NCBI GenBank assembly: GCA_903813345.2
Contig: CAIIXF020000008.1
Span: 13,128,822 to 13,192,821, forward strand
Length of the DNA: 64,000 nt
Reading direction: 5' to 3'
DNA from: Owenia fusiformis
Taxonomy: Eukaryota > Annelida > Polychaeta > Sabellida > Oweniidae
Every line of letters starts with the position of its first letter. Position 1 is the stretch's first letter. Below are positions 15,201 to 30,200 of the stretch, in pieces. Both the position numbers and the translations under genes were made by a program. Below the pieces are notes generated by a model that ran no database searches, had not been told where the DNA came from, and worked only from the letters and a program-made list of their open reading frames with translations.

Positions 15201-18200
15201 AATGAAAGGGCTCACAATAGCGGACACGACAACTTGGAACTGTGACATCTGCTATCAAGTTGGGAAATCCATTCCTGCTGTGTCGCAATGTATGGAGTGT
15301 AATGAGAAGTTGTGCCAACCTTGTGGACATGCACACAAAATATCACGTTCATCAAAGTCCCACCTCATACTCGACCTTACAGGTGACCGGGCCCGCGATG
15401 CTGAAGCCGCTATCAGTATGCTATCACAGCGCACTCTATACTGCCAAGAGCATATCAATGAGCCACTGAAATATTTCTGTAAGGATGACCAGCACCTAAT
15501 TTGCCAAGATTGCTTCGCGTTTGATCACCAAGGCCATGGATTAGAGAACATTGAGAAAACTGCCAAAGTCAACAAAGAAAATTTGGGGTCTGTCATTGAC
15601 TTAGGAAAACAGAGGTCAAACAACTATGCAGAGGGAATCAAAACTGGTTTGACAGAAAAAGGCAACATACAAAAAAACATTGATGACTCTAAGGCCAAGT
15701 TGGCTAGAGAGCGAAAGGAGTTGCATGCTAAAGTTGATGCCCATGTTGATGCAATGGAAGCAAAAGTGAACAATATTGGTGGTGAAGCAATGGACAATAT
15801 CAAAGCACGTATCACTGAACTAGAGAGTGAGAAGAAAGCACTAGATGACACTGTACTGCAACTAGAGACACTGAGACAACATGGTCATGCTGCTAATATT
15901 GTGGACATGGTGCCAGAGATCAACGGCAAGAAAGAGGCATGGTCTACTGCCCCTCAGGTGAGCATTAAGAAGCAGGACAGAATTAAGGTTGAACCAAGCC
16001 AAGTGAATGGCCAAAGTATCACATTTGGATCAACAAATTCAGAAAGTGAAGTCAATGAGATCCACGGGATAATTGTGGAGGACAAAGTAAGATCAAAAAG
16101 GATCTCCACATGCATATGGTGTGGACAATATATGCGAATTCCAGGGTATAGAAGGAAATGTTCTGCGAGCTCACACCCCCACGCAAGACACCCCATATTA
16201 ACAGCCTATTGTGAGGCTGAATAGAACTTTTGGGAAGCTCACTGCAGTTACTTTAATATATCAAAATATATATTTCTTGAGCTAGCATTTTATTAATTAA
16301 GAAACAAATAAGTATATTCAATTTTTACTGGAAATAATGTTCAAATAATAATGAAAATTTTGGTGTTTCTCAATTTGCTTTCCTTAATAAGGAACAATTC
16401 TCATGTGATACTATATCTAGGATCCAAATTCAATATGAAACTTGAGTTTATTACATTGGTTTCAACATTATCTAAAAATAACTCCTCAAGATATGAATAG
16501 ATGTCTCTGAACAGAACTGTAGTAAAATTAGAAATTCTTACATTGGTTCAAGGAGGATTGGCTCCCAGAGTGCAACATCAATATTCTGTCCCATATACAG
16601 GCCTGTCAACTGTCCCGCAATTTGCGTATTTGTCACACATTTGCTGAAGAATTTGAAGTCACGCCAGTTATTTTTGCGTGACAGAAAATGTCACGCAAAT
16701 ACGCATTTTACCTGGTAATTGTCAAGCAAAAATATTTCTGTAGAAAATTTTCTAAAAAAGTTTGTCTACACAGTAAAAATACGAACGCCGAAAAAATTGT
16801 ACGCATTTCGTTCGAACTTTTCACGCGATTTACATGTATGTCACGCATTCCGTTCGAAATTTTTCGTACCAAGGTGTCCACATTTTCAGGGGAGGTGTTC
16901 AACATTTCCAAGTCACTCATGTTAGGTGTTCCCAAGTTGACAGGCCTGCATATATGGACATGTCGTGATACAAAATTTGAATTCAAACAGCCGCCATTTT
17001 GTTCAACTCAACATTTGAATCGTGAATTTTGGTCTTATTTCCCAAAGAAAAATTCCAAAACTCATAAGAAATGATCTATATATTGGTTCGAATCTTTTTA
17101 ATCTCTTTATTTTGACTCTATAGTTGGTTATAATTTCAGAAAATAACGACATTTCGATGTTTTCATTGTTGGAAAATATTGAGTTTCGATCCTGGGAGCC
17201 AATCCTCCTTGCATTGGTTTCAACATAATCAAAAAATAACTCCTCAAGATATCAATAGATGTCTCTGAACAGGACTGTAGTAAAACTGGAAATCCTTACA
17301 TTTGGGTTAAGGTCTTAGGGTAGTTATCAGAAATTTACACCAAACAGGAAATGAAAAAACATGTGAAGTTTTAAATTTTTTTGAACTAAGGTAACAGAGT
17401 CCTGCCTTCCCCGGGTCTTCATGCACTCTGTTGCTATGAAAACCATAACTTCAACCAAATGATCATATTACTTTGATCCATAACTTGGCATATCAATTCA
17501 ATAATGTTTGAAACATGTTCTGTACAAATCTTATGAGAATTTGGTAAAATCTGAAGAAATGCCAGACAATTTTATGTTATATAACATATGTCATGTAAAA
17601 CGGCAAAATCTTGGTATATTATGAATTTCTCAAATATAACTGTAAGGAGGAGGGGTTTACAAAATAACTTTGCGCACTCAATGATTTTGAAATGCTCCCT
17701 GACTGACATTGATATAAATGATATCATTGTAAAGTTAAGATGTTATTGGTTATTACATGTATATGTTATATCAGTTACAAGCCCTTGAGACCCCCGCCAC
17801 TACTATGTGAGAAGGTGTGAAGTCAAATAGGGGGGGGGGGGGCACAGAGGGTTGTAGCTAGACTAAATACCAGTTTACTTATATTAACACTTGCAATGAA
17901 CACTGGAAAGAAGTTTTTTGTATCAATCTGTTAATTAATTGCAAATTCATATCTAAATAAATTTTGAAAACAACATATGATCCATGTTTTGTTTAGTTTT
18001 TATTTACTAAGCGATGAGATGATTTCATTCTATGAAGTCAATCACGTCAATATTAATTTTCAACATGAACCTGAAGAATTGGGTCTTTGTGTAACCAACT
18101 CCCTTTTTAAGTATCAAACTCCTGCAACCCCTTCACTATCTAACACTGCATTATAAAAAGAAAGAGAAGTGTGAAGAACATATTTTTTCAAAACCTTCAA

Positions 18201-21200
18201 CAACATACACTGGCAATGACAACCCTTGAAATGTGGTACATGTAAAAGGCACATTGTTGAGTGTAAATCTATCCACTCATGTACTTCAAGATTAAAACAA
18301 GTTGTTAATCCAATCAATGTCATTGAAAGACAAAAATCAACATTTTCAAAACTAAAAACACATAATGATGGGTGAGTTAAACATCTGAGAAAGCAAAAAA
18401 TAGCAAAAATAAATACATACTTATCATGACAGCATTGATGGTTATCTAAATAGTTGTAGAATTGTTCCCCACAGCATACAGCAGTGTCATTAAGTGGTAA
18501 GGGCAGGTAGCTGCTACCACAGCATACATAGTCTTGTTTGTTATCATGTAGGACCCCATTACAGCATGTCTAGAATTTAAACAGAGTGATTTACTGATAC
18601 GAAATGTTACTTTCAATAGATGGCATCAATGTACTGGATTATATTTCAATTCAATAATATCAGAAGTGAGAAGCTCCCATAATTCTTTCATATTCTATTG
18701 CATTCTGGGATTCCCTAGTATATGATGTCCAATCAAATTGCAGGATGTGATCATGTGAACAATCATGAGCACATACTCTCTCAGTGTCGTGCATGCAATC
18801 CATTTCAATGGGAAATGTGGCCTGTTTATAAAATTGGTTATCGAACGTGCCAATACCAAAGGTCAACTGTGGGAAATCTCCCCCCTGCAATGTTTACTAG
18901 TATATAAATAAATGAGTAGTATTTATCTAAACATTTTAATTTCTCTAATTTTGCGCAATTACAATTTACACTTGTTCAAAAAGAATTCATATTCAGGATT
19001 TTACACCACCTAGAAAATTAGAAATGCAAACACACCTTTGGTCCTGAGTAACATGTAGTATCACACAGACGCTCCCTTGCATCACATTGGATATAGGTAC
19101 ACTTAGTGGCTTGGGGTTCACTTTCCTCGACTCTGTAACAGTACAATGGAAAACAATGTAAGAGAATGTACATTAAAACCCATAGGCAAAGGCCGATAGG
19201 AATAATTTTAAAATAAAGATGGCATGGTCATCGATCTGTGTTTATTTATAATTATTATAATACTGGATTCTGTTGGTGCTGCTATCTTTATATCGGCCGA
19301 GAACCTATGTTAAAATCTGAACAGGATACCATATGTCACCAGTTTATTCAGAAATGGTAATTGAATCTTGTGATGGGGGACTCTCCTTAATGAGTCATGT
19401 TTATGATTCACATATCAGGGCAGCTTGTTGTGGTTCCAGAATTAGTCTCCGTCATTTTTTAAAGATCTTCTCAATGATTTAAAATGATGAGTTAGATGTT
19501 GAAACAAATATATTTGAAAGTATACTCACTGGTTTTCACATGGTTCTTTATGGCGACGTAACAAATCATACTTTGTGATGATTCCATTGGGTTTGACAGG
19601 TGAGGTCCAAGAGATGTCGATGGTGTAAGGGCTTAGGACATCCAACAGGGGTTTGCTGAGTTCTTGTGGAATAGCTTCGGCTGTTGTCCCATAGGTGGCG
19701 TTGCTCTTCAAGCATGCATACACAGTGCAAACTTCAACCTTTTAAAATGAATTGAATTTTAATTCAAAATAGATCATTATTTCTTTTTACATATTTCATC
19801 ATTAGTTGTTTGTGGTTCTGTGATAAAGTTTATATTAGCGTTCTGATGTTAGCTCATGACCGTGGACAAAATAATGTATTCTGAAACAATATAGATAAAT
19901 GTAGTATCACTTTTCATTTTGTTCAAGTAAATGAAGAATTTTAGATTTTGTGTATGAGAGAATATCTTTACACATCCGCTGACAGAACACTCCAATACCT
20001 GTACTGAGTAGACTGTATGTGGCTGAAGTTTATACAACATGAACGAGCCAGCAACCGTGAGCCCTGTGTCAATCTTCTTATCGTCAAGGTGAATGAAGTA
20101 TGCTATGACATCACCATTGGGACGTGCTGGGGCACTCCAGAGTACTTGGAGAGTTGTATCATCCACAACAATCAGCTGAGGTGGTGACAAACCTTCAGGT
20201 GCTAAAAATAATGCAAAATATGCCAATTATTCATAGCTTCTTATTTTCAAACAGGCGCAAACTGATTTCCAGCTGGATGCAAAAGTTTTTTCAAGCCCCG
20301 AAGTGGTTCCTGTACTACTTTTTTCAATGCTGTGGAGATCTCTTGAACTGCGTCAAGCCCAGTCAAGTAAACAACAATTTTCCTCAAATAAAGTTCTACC
20401 TGATAGGAAAATAGATAGGGTGACTATTGGTTTGATAAATCAGAAGTGTTTCATGAGTAAATTCATTATCTCTACAGCTAGATTGACAGGTAAAAATGCT
20501 GCAATCATCCTTTAGACATCAAACATAAAATCAACCAAAAACTCACCTCCATCTAAGGTTGTAGCAATGGCTGGTGTACTGGAGATAGTGGCGCCACCAT
20601 GCATAAATGATGTCAATGTGAGAGTATATCGCGTACTTGGCTCAAGCTCATTAACAATGATCATGGTGTCTGTCTCGATGTATGTGAGTGTTTTATTTAT
20701 TTCCCCACCCAGGACCTTTAACTGGTATTCGCTAACAGATCCCTGGAGCTCAACAACACCTGAAACATGATGAGAGGGCATGAGAATAAGTAATTTCCTA
20801 TTTTATCATACAATTTTATCATATTTTATTTTTGCATACAAACATAGAAGCAAATGAACATATGGGTTTGAATTGTGAACTCTCACTGGTACTGACCTAG
20901 TTAGGCAAGACAAGATGTTAGGCGTAACAAGATGGAAGAACTTCCGGGCTTTTTATTTCTCGATTCTACACCACTTATAAGTCAAGTTGTGGACAATAAT
21001 TTAAGTAATAATCAAAGTTAAGGAAGATAGTCTAGTTTGAGAATATGCAGGCGGTTCTATGTTTGGTATATTAACGAAGACGCAATTTACATATTTAGTC
21101 CATCGCTTTTGTTACATTGACGATCTTCATGAATATTGCCACATGTAAACTAGGTGAGTACCAGAGACCCTGGACTCTAGACAATATTGCCCCTTTAATG

Positions 21201-24200
21201 TAACAAATACTATACAGTCCCTTTAAATGTAACACACTACATACTTACTTGGAAGGGTCCAGTTGAATGAGATGGCCACATGACTTATTGCATATGCACT
21301 GACAATTGGAGACTTGGTTGGCACGCCGCCAAAAGTAGTGACATCTATAGATGGAACACTTGTCACCTGACCATAATCGTTATAAACAGTCACTCGATAG
21401 TTGAATGTTGTAAATATACTGAGGCCTCTGTCTTCATAGAATGTCTCTGCTCCAGTATAAACACTTTCCCATGACAAGAAATTTGTTGCTGATGCTGAAA
21501 ATAAATAATACCCACAATGCATTATTCTAGCAGACGCATTGTTAATTTGTGGTTTCAGTCTAAAGAAACCCAATAAAGGGATTCTGATGTCAAAAAATTT
21601 GATATTAATTATAGAAGTGTACCTGGCTTAATTATTTATATTTATATGGCAGGTTGGTTCATAATCTTTCATAATTATTTTCATTTTTTAAGGTACAAAT
21701 TTTACATTGATTCCATGGATTGGTATTAATTTTTTTAAAATTTTCTCTCGATGTTGTTCAAGTTACCAACTAGTAAAAATTTTCTTGCTTCAATTATTAT
21801 GGTCATGATTAAACCTACAATCTAAGGGCTGGCTGATTTTGCGTCTATCCACCTCATAGCGTAGTCCTGGTCCATTAGGTCTTTCAGGACGCTGCCATAA
21901 GACATAGATGTACGTCTGAGAAATGGGGGTCACATCTGGGGGTCCTTGTCCCTCAGGAAGAGTAGGGTCAGTTGTTACCTTGGTAACACCACTTTCAGTG
22001 CAAGCAGCTTCTGTAAAATTAAAATATCAACACATTTACAAAAATCTATGGACATAATTTCATGATTAATTGCATTAAATAAAAAGCTTAAGCACAATAC
22101 AAGCCAGTTAAAATTCTCTGTAATTTCAAATGCTACATTTCAATTGCAATGTGCTAACCATATATAATAAAACCTGTCTTATCCAAGTGACTCTTGGATA
22201 GACAAAAAGTGTTCAGATTAGCAGGTGTTCACATTTCAGTATTTTATCAACATTTGAGCCAATAGGAGGTTACAAATTTGTGACCAAGAAAAAGTGTTCA
22301 TATTGAGAGGTGTTCAGATATACAAGTATCACTGTATAATTTTAATAACACTACAAATTGGCACAGTGGTCACAATGAAAATCATATAATATCACAACAT
22401 ACCATTACACGCTGTCACTGTCACAAAGTACTCTGTAAATGGTATCAGATCCTCGACTACAACCATTAACTGGGTGAGATTGCGTAGCTCAACAGATGGT
22501 GCTGGTAGTTTCACGATGTACAATTCAAGTTGGCCATTGCTCTGTATTGGTGGTTGCCACTTCACTTCCATGCTTCGAGGACCCAATATACGCACTATAG
22601 GTGGACTCAATCCCCCTGGGTCTAGATACAAGGAAACATATTAAAATGAATGATTGTAAACTGTGTATGTTGACAAGAATGCCATGTTTTTCAATCACTG
22701 ATCTTAAAATAAAAGTAAAATACAATGATTAAATTCAAATATGGGCAATAAGACAAACATGTACATACAATTTAATGCAATTACACACCCTTTATGTTCC
22801 AATTATGTACAATATCATAAAATAATACAACTTAAATGCAAATGAACTCCATCAAATTGTAACTTGTATCAGTTGTATCAACCCACTCCCCCACTGTTAT
22901 TTCCATGATCTTTGGTTTTAGGGAATTATATAAATTATCTCCATCTTAATAAACCTACTTGATGGTTTAGTTGTAACTGGTGTCCAGGGACTGTATGTTG
23001 TACCAGGCCCACTGATGGCCCCCACCCTATACTCATACACTGTATAAGGGGTCAACACTTTATCTTCATCCACGTAGCGTTTGCTTGCAGTTGGTCCAAA
23101 CTGAAATGCATTTGTTATTAAATCAAATTTGCATGTGCAGGTTTCGAGCGGCATGGCCTTTAGAACTAATGTCTGAAAAACGGTTCAGATAAATAATATA
23201 GCAAAATAAGCCTTTGCTATTATGGCATATATGGGCTTATATGGAAACTAAACTCAATCTATTCTGTTTTTTAACGTATTTTGATGACATTCAAGAGTAA
23301 GATTTATACATCAGTCTATAAGTCTATAAGAGTACTATATATGGTAAAACATTTGCAAATACAATGATATCATCAGCCTACAAAAAATACTAGTATTCAA
23401 TAAAATTTGTCGCCTGATTATAAATCTGAAAAAAAGGTGTAATTTTCACATACATTTTTGTAGAATTTTATGAGCAATTTAGAAAATACCCCCACGAACA
23501 GAAAACAACAAATATGTGCAATGACAAGGCAATCTATAATGGCATAAATTGGATAGCAGTATTAGTTACCTGCTCAATATCTGTGATGATTGTTGAGTTG
23601 AAGTCCTTGCGTTGCAATGTGTAACCCTGTAGGATGCCATTGGGTGAGGATGGGGATGTCCATTGGACTAGCACAGATGTAGGTGTTTCAGAGATAAGAG
23701 TAGGCCTTGCTACACCCTCAGGAGCTAAATCAGAATGCATGATATATGTGTAAAAGCACATTAGATCTCCTACCTTAATAGTATTTAATGGTGTCTATTA
23801 TAACTGAGTCATAATAAAATCAACACAAAAGACTCTATTGCCCTCATACAGAGGTGTACATGAACATCTTATACATATAAAACATTACAAGTTTACATAT
23901 GCCTCCACTAAGCACTGACTTCTTGTACTTACCTGCAGCAAATGTCTGTACAGGCCTGGAGTCAGCACTAATGCTACATCCAGCTACAGTACACGCCTCT
24001 ATCTTGAATATATAGGTGGAGTAAGGGGTTAACTTAGTCACTGTCCATCTTGTTAAGTTACCAGGTACCTGGAAAAAGACACAGTATTTAGTGTTAAAGT
24101 TACATCTTTTGAAATACTGAGAGTTATTTGCAGAGAGATCCTTTATTGTATCAATACTGAATCCATGCAACAAGATCAATTTGATGATTTTGTTAAGTTT

Positions 24201-27200
24201 AATTCCAAGTACTGTACTTACAACTTCTCTAAATATATTATTGATGTATATGTTGTATTTCATAATGATGCCATTAGGACGTGCTGGTTGTTCCCATATA
24301 ACGTCCACTTGTCTGGCTTGTATGTTGCCTGTCATGGGAGGGTCTATGCTTGAGGGCTCTACAAATATAAGACATATAACATTGATATTATGGTGGCTAA
24401 CAGGCACAATATCTGACTGCGACACACTTTATTTCTTTACTGCATACATATTTGTATGATGGAATTGAATGGCACATGAAAGCAAGTAGTCTTTCAAAAA
24501 ATACTTACATTTTATATAATAGTCATTGCAAAATATCCTGTGAAAATCTTAAATGCTTCACAATTCCTCAATGTACTTTTTTGTTCTATATACCAGAATA
24601 AAATGGGTGAACATTTTACGCCATATTAAATCCTTGATCACCAAGCTAAAAGCTTTTAACATATAGATATTAACAATTATCATAGCGCTCTCATAAAATG
24701 TCAAATACTTGAGATAACTTACTATCTTGCATAGTATAAAGAGACACCCATTCTGTGTTGGTCTGTCCATATGTGTTACTGGCCACTAGTCTCATTTGAT
24801 ACTCTGTATAAGGGTTAAGTCCTTCCTTGAGGAATGTTGTGGCTGTTGTAGTTTCAGCAAATAGATCTTCCACAATGGCACCAGGAAAAGTGTGTCGGAA
24901 CTGTAAAATAGAGAAAATAAAGTAAAATTCTCATGATTATAAAGCTTTAGACTGAATTCCACTCTAGATTGACTGGGTTGACTGATATCATTAACAATGT
25001 ATGTAATTCAGATATCATAAACAGTATGAGACTATGTTTTTATATATATTTTTGGCAAGAGAACTGGGAAGATGTGAATAAATATCTATAAAAACATAGT
25101 CTCATAAACAGTACATGAAGCTGTGGTTCAATGGCTATATCATTTTCATGTTGGTATTTCAAAATTAAAAGCATTACCATACGATATGAATATCAAACCT
25201 GTAACTGAAATAGTGGTTGTTGCCTGGCGTTGGCTCTTCCCACTTGTTGCCATGTGGCTCTAATCTGAGTGGGGGAGGGGGATACCAAAACTGGGGGCCT
25301 GACACCATCCGGAGCTAGAATAAACAAAATACAACTGTAACGAATCACATTTATTTAAATGACTATTTAAAACAAATATCAGTAGTTTTGAGATTGTTGT
25401 GAGATGAACACATCTACTTGTAATGGTTAATATAAGCATCAGTATTTTATACAATACACAGAGATCTTATATTTATATCCAGGGGACATTTTAGGCATTT
25501 GTCTGTTTTATTTACTATGACACAAGGGCTTCTACCTCCATCCTGGGGGCATATTGGCCACTTGCATGTTTTATATACAGGGTGGGCCAAAAATACAATT
25601 ATTACATTCCTGCCAGTTCAGAATGGGTAACATCTTTTTGGCCTATCCTGTACTATGGCACAAGACCTTCTACATACCTCCTGGGGGCATGGTTGCCACT
25701 TGTGTGTTGCTGATAATGAAACCCTTGGTGTTAGATGCATTGGCCTGTATGCTGTATATACTGTCTGAAATGAGAGTGTCTATCTCAACCCATCTTCCAC
25801 TGGTCTCAGTGCGATGTAAACTCCGACGTTCCCTCACGGTGGAATAATCCCAATTATCTATAAAAGTGTCAAGCAACATTATGAAATATTTGGCAATATA
25901 TTTAGCATACCCTGTATTTACATTCTTAATTACAACTAAATAAGAATTGATAAAACATGTGGCATAGAACGATTCCATCTTCCCAAGACCCCACAAACGC
26001 CACTTCCCCTCTGATGGAAGGGTGTCTTGGGTCCAAGTTGTCCTGGGTCCAAGTTGTCCTGGGTCCGAATTGTCCAGTTACCGGAAGGATGGTCACTTTT
26101 AATGATGATCAAATTAGGATGTAAATGTGTGTTAAGTGAAAAACCAATTACCCCGTTACTGACAGAGCACTAGACTTTGTGCTGAACATTAATGATCATT
26201 GTGTAAAATGACATCACATAATCTCTTTAATTCCCCTTTAATGAACGTATATAATCAATGGGCCTCTTACCTGCATCTCTGTAGTAGAGTCCTTGGAAAT
26301 ATATATCGAAGTAGACACGTCCATTGGGTACTGAAGGTGGGTTCCAACGTACACTCACAGATCTCGGCCCATTCACTCGCATCTCCAGGACAACTGTACC
26401 AATAGGTGGAGCCTCCATAGTTCGTGCCTGGACCTCATTGCTTGATCCGCACCCCTTAGCTGTACAGGCCACGACTCGAAGTGTATGTAAACTGTATGGT
26501 TCAAGCCCAGTGGCCCTGTATTCACGGGTGGTTGCATTACTGAATACCATCAAGCCATTTTGATATAGCTCATATTTTAGTATGTTACCTGGAAGATAAA
26601 ATAAATCTGTAATGACCAAGATGATGAGCCCAGATGGAATGCTTCAAATATAACATAATCTTAACTTCATTATCAAGATGACAATAGGTGTTTTTTTACA
26701 TTCATCTGTTTTATGGCATATTGAATCCTTACATGTATCTACATCTTTATGAACTATCTCTTTGACAACAAAATGTCTTACAATTAAGCTAGAAATGCAG
26801 AAATATATCAGCACAATTCATATAGTATTTCAAACTGACCATTGGGAAGACCAGGTATCTGCCATGTTATATAGAGCTCTGAGGGACTGGGAGATGTCCA
26901 TGTGGGGTCAAATACATCCTCAGGGGCACTCTCTTCAGTAGTAGCTAGACTGGGCTCACTCTTAGTACAGCCACCTCCTGTACATGCCTAAATACACAAA
27001 CAATATTATAAGATACCCAGGTTCAAGATTCATTATGACTTTTTAGAATCCTACATTCTGATTGCTTAATAGCCACCAACGATGAGTGATTTTGAACGGC
27101 CATCATTTCTTCTGTTCTTCAATCATTTCAGGTTTGAAGGTGTAATGATATATACTTTATGATGAAATTCAGTGAAGTCACTTGAAGGAAATCATAGGAA

Positions 27201-30200
27201 TCATACTGATGTATCTAAAAACCTGAGGTTTGCCCATGTACATCCAGGACAGACTTGTTTTTTGATTATCCAGTAGCCCAAGAAATGCTATAACAATGAT
27301 TTGAAGACTTACCGCTACACGTATGTAATATGTTGAGCCAGCATTCAGGCCCTCTAGTGTGTAATCCAGGAAGAAATCAGAGCTGTTGTAACGTACTTCC
27401 CCGTGAGAATCGGCAAGTGTAGACACATAGAGAAGGTATCGTTTTAGAGCCCCATTCAATTGTGCAGGTCTGGACCACTCCACAAACACTCTTTTTGTAC
27501 CTAAATAGAATTACATACACAAATTGAATAATCTGAAAAAATCAAGTGGCCATTCTAAATGAAAACGTTTTCATGAACTGTCCTATCTCAATTCAAAGTA
27601 TTGAATAATTGCATGTTGACACAAGGTATTTTCTCCTGACTTGATACAGCACAATGCTAGTATCAATATTCTTTGGTTGAATAGTATTTTCAAAAGGGTA
27701 CCATACATTATGATTGATCTGATAGCCATAGTTACCTAGGACAGTTAGTGCTGGCTTATCTACAAAGCTTGGTGGCAATTGTGCTGTACTGATGGTTGTT
27801 GAAGGTCCATTAGAACACCCCACTTTGGTACAGGCTCTTACATAGAACTCATAGCCAACATACACCTACAATGTGAGCATGTCGTTTACATCCGCTTCTA
27901 GTGAAACCCAAAGACAATAAATGTTTCAGGCAAATGCTAATATACAGAGATATCCAATGTCTTATCATTGGTACATGTTACACGGCAGGGTTGCAATTGC
28001 TTTAATGTTTAGCATTTTGACAAAAATATCTGTAAAAATAATTTTGAGGTGTTACATACAGGCCCGTAGCCAGGGGGGTTCGATAGGCTCGAGCGAACCC
28101 CCCTGGCCAAAAATCTTTCAAAATCATGCAGTTTTTCACCATTCTGAGCACTTTTTAAGTGATTTTGGACCAAAATTGTCACAAGTGAACCCCCCTGGTA
28201 TTTTTCAAAAAGTGAACTCCCCTTGGCAAATCCTGGCGTAACGGGCCTGACATAAAAAGGCACAAAATATGTCTTATTACGTATTTATTCATATTCATAT
28301 TAAGCTTTTGTCAAAATGCTTCACCATAAAGTAATTTATCCCTGTTGTGAAAAAAGTACCATTCACCATAAGTCATTTAACCTTGCTGTGGAAAAAGTAC
28401 CATTCACCATAAAGTACTTTAACCCTGCTGTGAAAAAAGTACCATAAAATCAATCTGTCCATTTCAACTTGAAATCACTGAATGTTACATAGGTACTTAC
28501 ATTCAGATTGGTAACATTGAAGGCCATTTCACCTCCACTGTAAACCTCAAGGTTATCTCTGTAGAGGAAGTACCCTGTTATTACACCATTAGGTTTAGCA
28601 GGAAGAGTCCATTTCATATACAGATATGTTGGTCCTACTTCCGCAGTAGGTACTGACACTTCCTCTGGGGCTGAAACATATAAAGGATAAGATATGGTAT
28701 TTATCTGAGGGTATGATTTGATATCTGAACATTGTATATGTAGAGGTTTGTTGGTTTTTCCTCTATGGAGTTGCTAACACTCTATTGAGACTGGAACATG
28801 TAGAGGTTTTACGTAATAAAGGATAAGATATAGAATTTATCCAAATGAATGATAGTGAAAATTGCTTAAGCAGCAAGATGTGGGATATGACATTTATTCC
28901 AAGGATGATATGATAGTTGAACATTAAATTTAGAAGTAATATGGTCCTACAGCATTGATGTGTTGAATGTACATACCTTCTTCTTTGGTCAATACATTTA
29001 CTCCTACACTCTCTGTACACCCCCCAGCTGTGCAGGCCACTAGATGAACACTGTAGTTGGTATATGGTATAGCTGTTGTTATTTCACCTGAATATACAAT
29101 ACAATTATAAACACCAACGCCAAATGAGGTCCACAAAACAAAGTTATAGACCACAACAATATGTCACCACAACAGGAAGTGGTAAAATCAAAACAATGCC
29201 AATGAAAAGGCCAAATTTACCTGCAAATGTACTAATGTTAAACATTGCCAATGAAAAGGCCAAATTTACCTGCAAATGTACTTATGTTAAACATTGCCAA
29301 TGGAAAGGCCAAATTTACCTGCAAATGTACTAATGTTAAACAATGCAAATGAAAAGGCCAAATTTACCTGCAAATGTACTAATGTTAAACAATGCCAATG
29401 AAAAAGCCAAATGTACCTGCAAATGTACTAATGTTAAACAATGCCAATGAAAAAGCCAAATGTACCTGCAAATATACTAATGTTTAACAATGCCAATGAA
29501 AAAGCCAAATGTACCTGCAAATGTACTAATGTTAAACAATGCCAATGAAAAAGCCAAATTAACCTGCAAATGTACTGATGTTAAACAATGCCAATGAAAA
29601 AGCCAAATGTACCTGCAAATGTACTAATGTTTAACAATGCCAATGAAAAAGCCTAATTTACCTGCAAATGTACTAATGTTAAACAATGCCAATGAAAAAG
29701 CCAAATTAACCTGCAAATGTACTGATGTTAAACAATGCCAATGAAAAAGCCAAATGTACCTGCAAATGTACTAATGTTAAACAATGCCAATGAAAAAGCC
29801 AGATTCACCTGCAAATGTACTAATGTTAAACAATGCAAATGAAAAAGCCAAATTTACCTGCAAATGTACAAATGTTAAACAATGCAAATGAAAGGGGCAA
29901 ATTTACCTGCAAATGTACTAATGTTAAACAATGCCAATGAAAAGGCCAAATTTACCTGCAAATGTACTGATGTTAAACAATGCCATTGAAAAAGCCAAAT
30001 TAACCTGCAAATGTACTAATGTTAAACAATGCCAATGAAAAAGCCAAATTAACCTGCAAATGTACTGATGTTAAACAATGCCATTGAAAAAGCCAAATTT
30101 ACCTGCAAATGTACTAATGTTAAACAATGCCAATGAAAAAGCCAAATTTACCTGCAAATGTACTAATGTTAAACAATGCCATTGAAAAAGCCAAATTTAC

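Noticed and set aside
18660-18890. Minus-strand open frame between exons 49 and 50
   Set aside because: No splice sites or FN3/Cys pattern fit, and phases of exons 49 and 50 already agree without it.
22190-22335. Possible MITE with GTGTTCA/AGGTGTTC words
   Set aside because: The repeats are direct and decayed, and I could not find matching inverted ends.
23101-23154. Extension of exon 42 through the open frame to 23154
   Set aside because: It would break the phase with exon 41, and the TTTCAG acceptor at 23101 fits the FN3 alignment.
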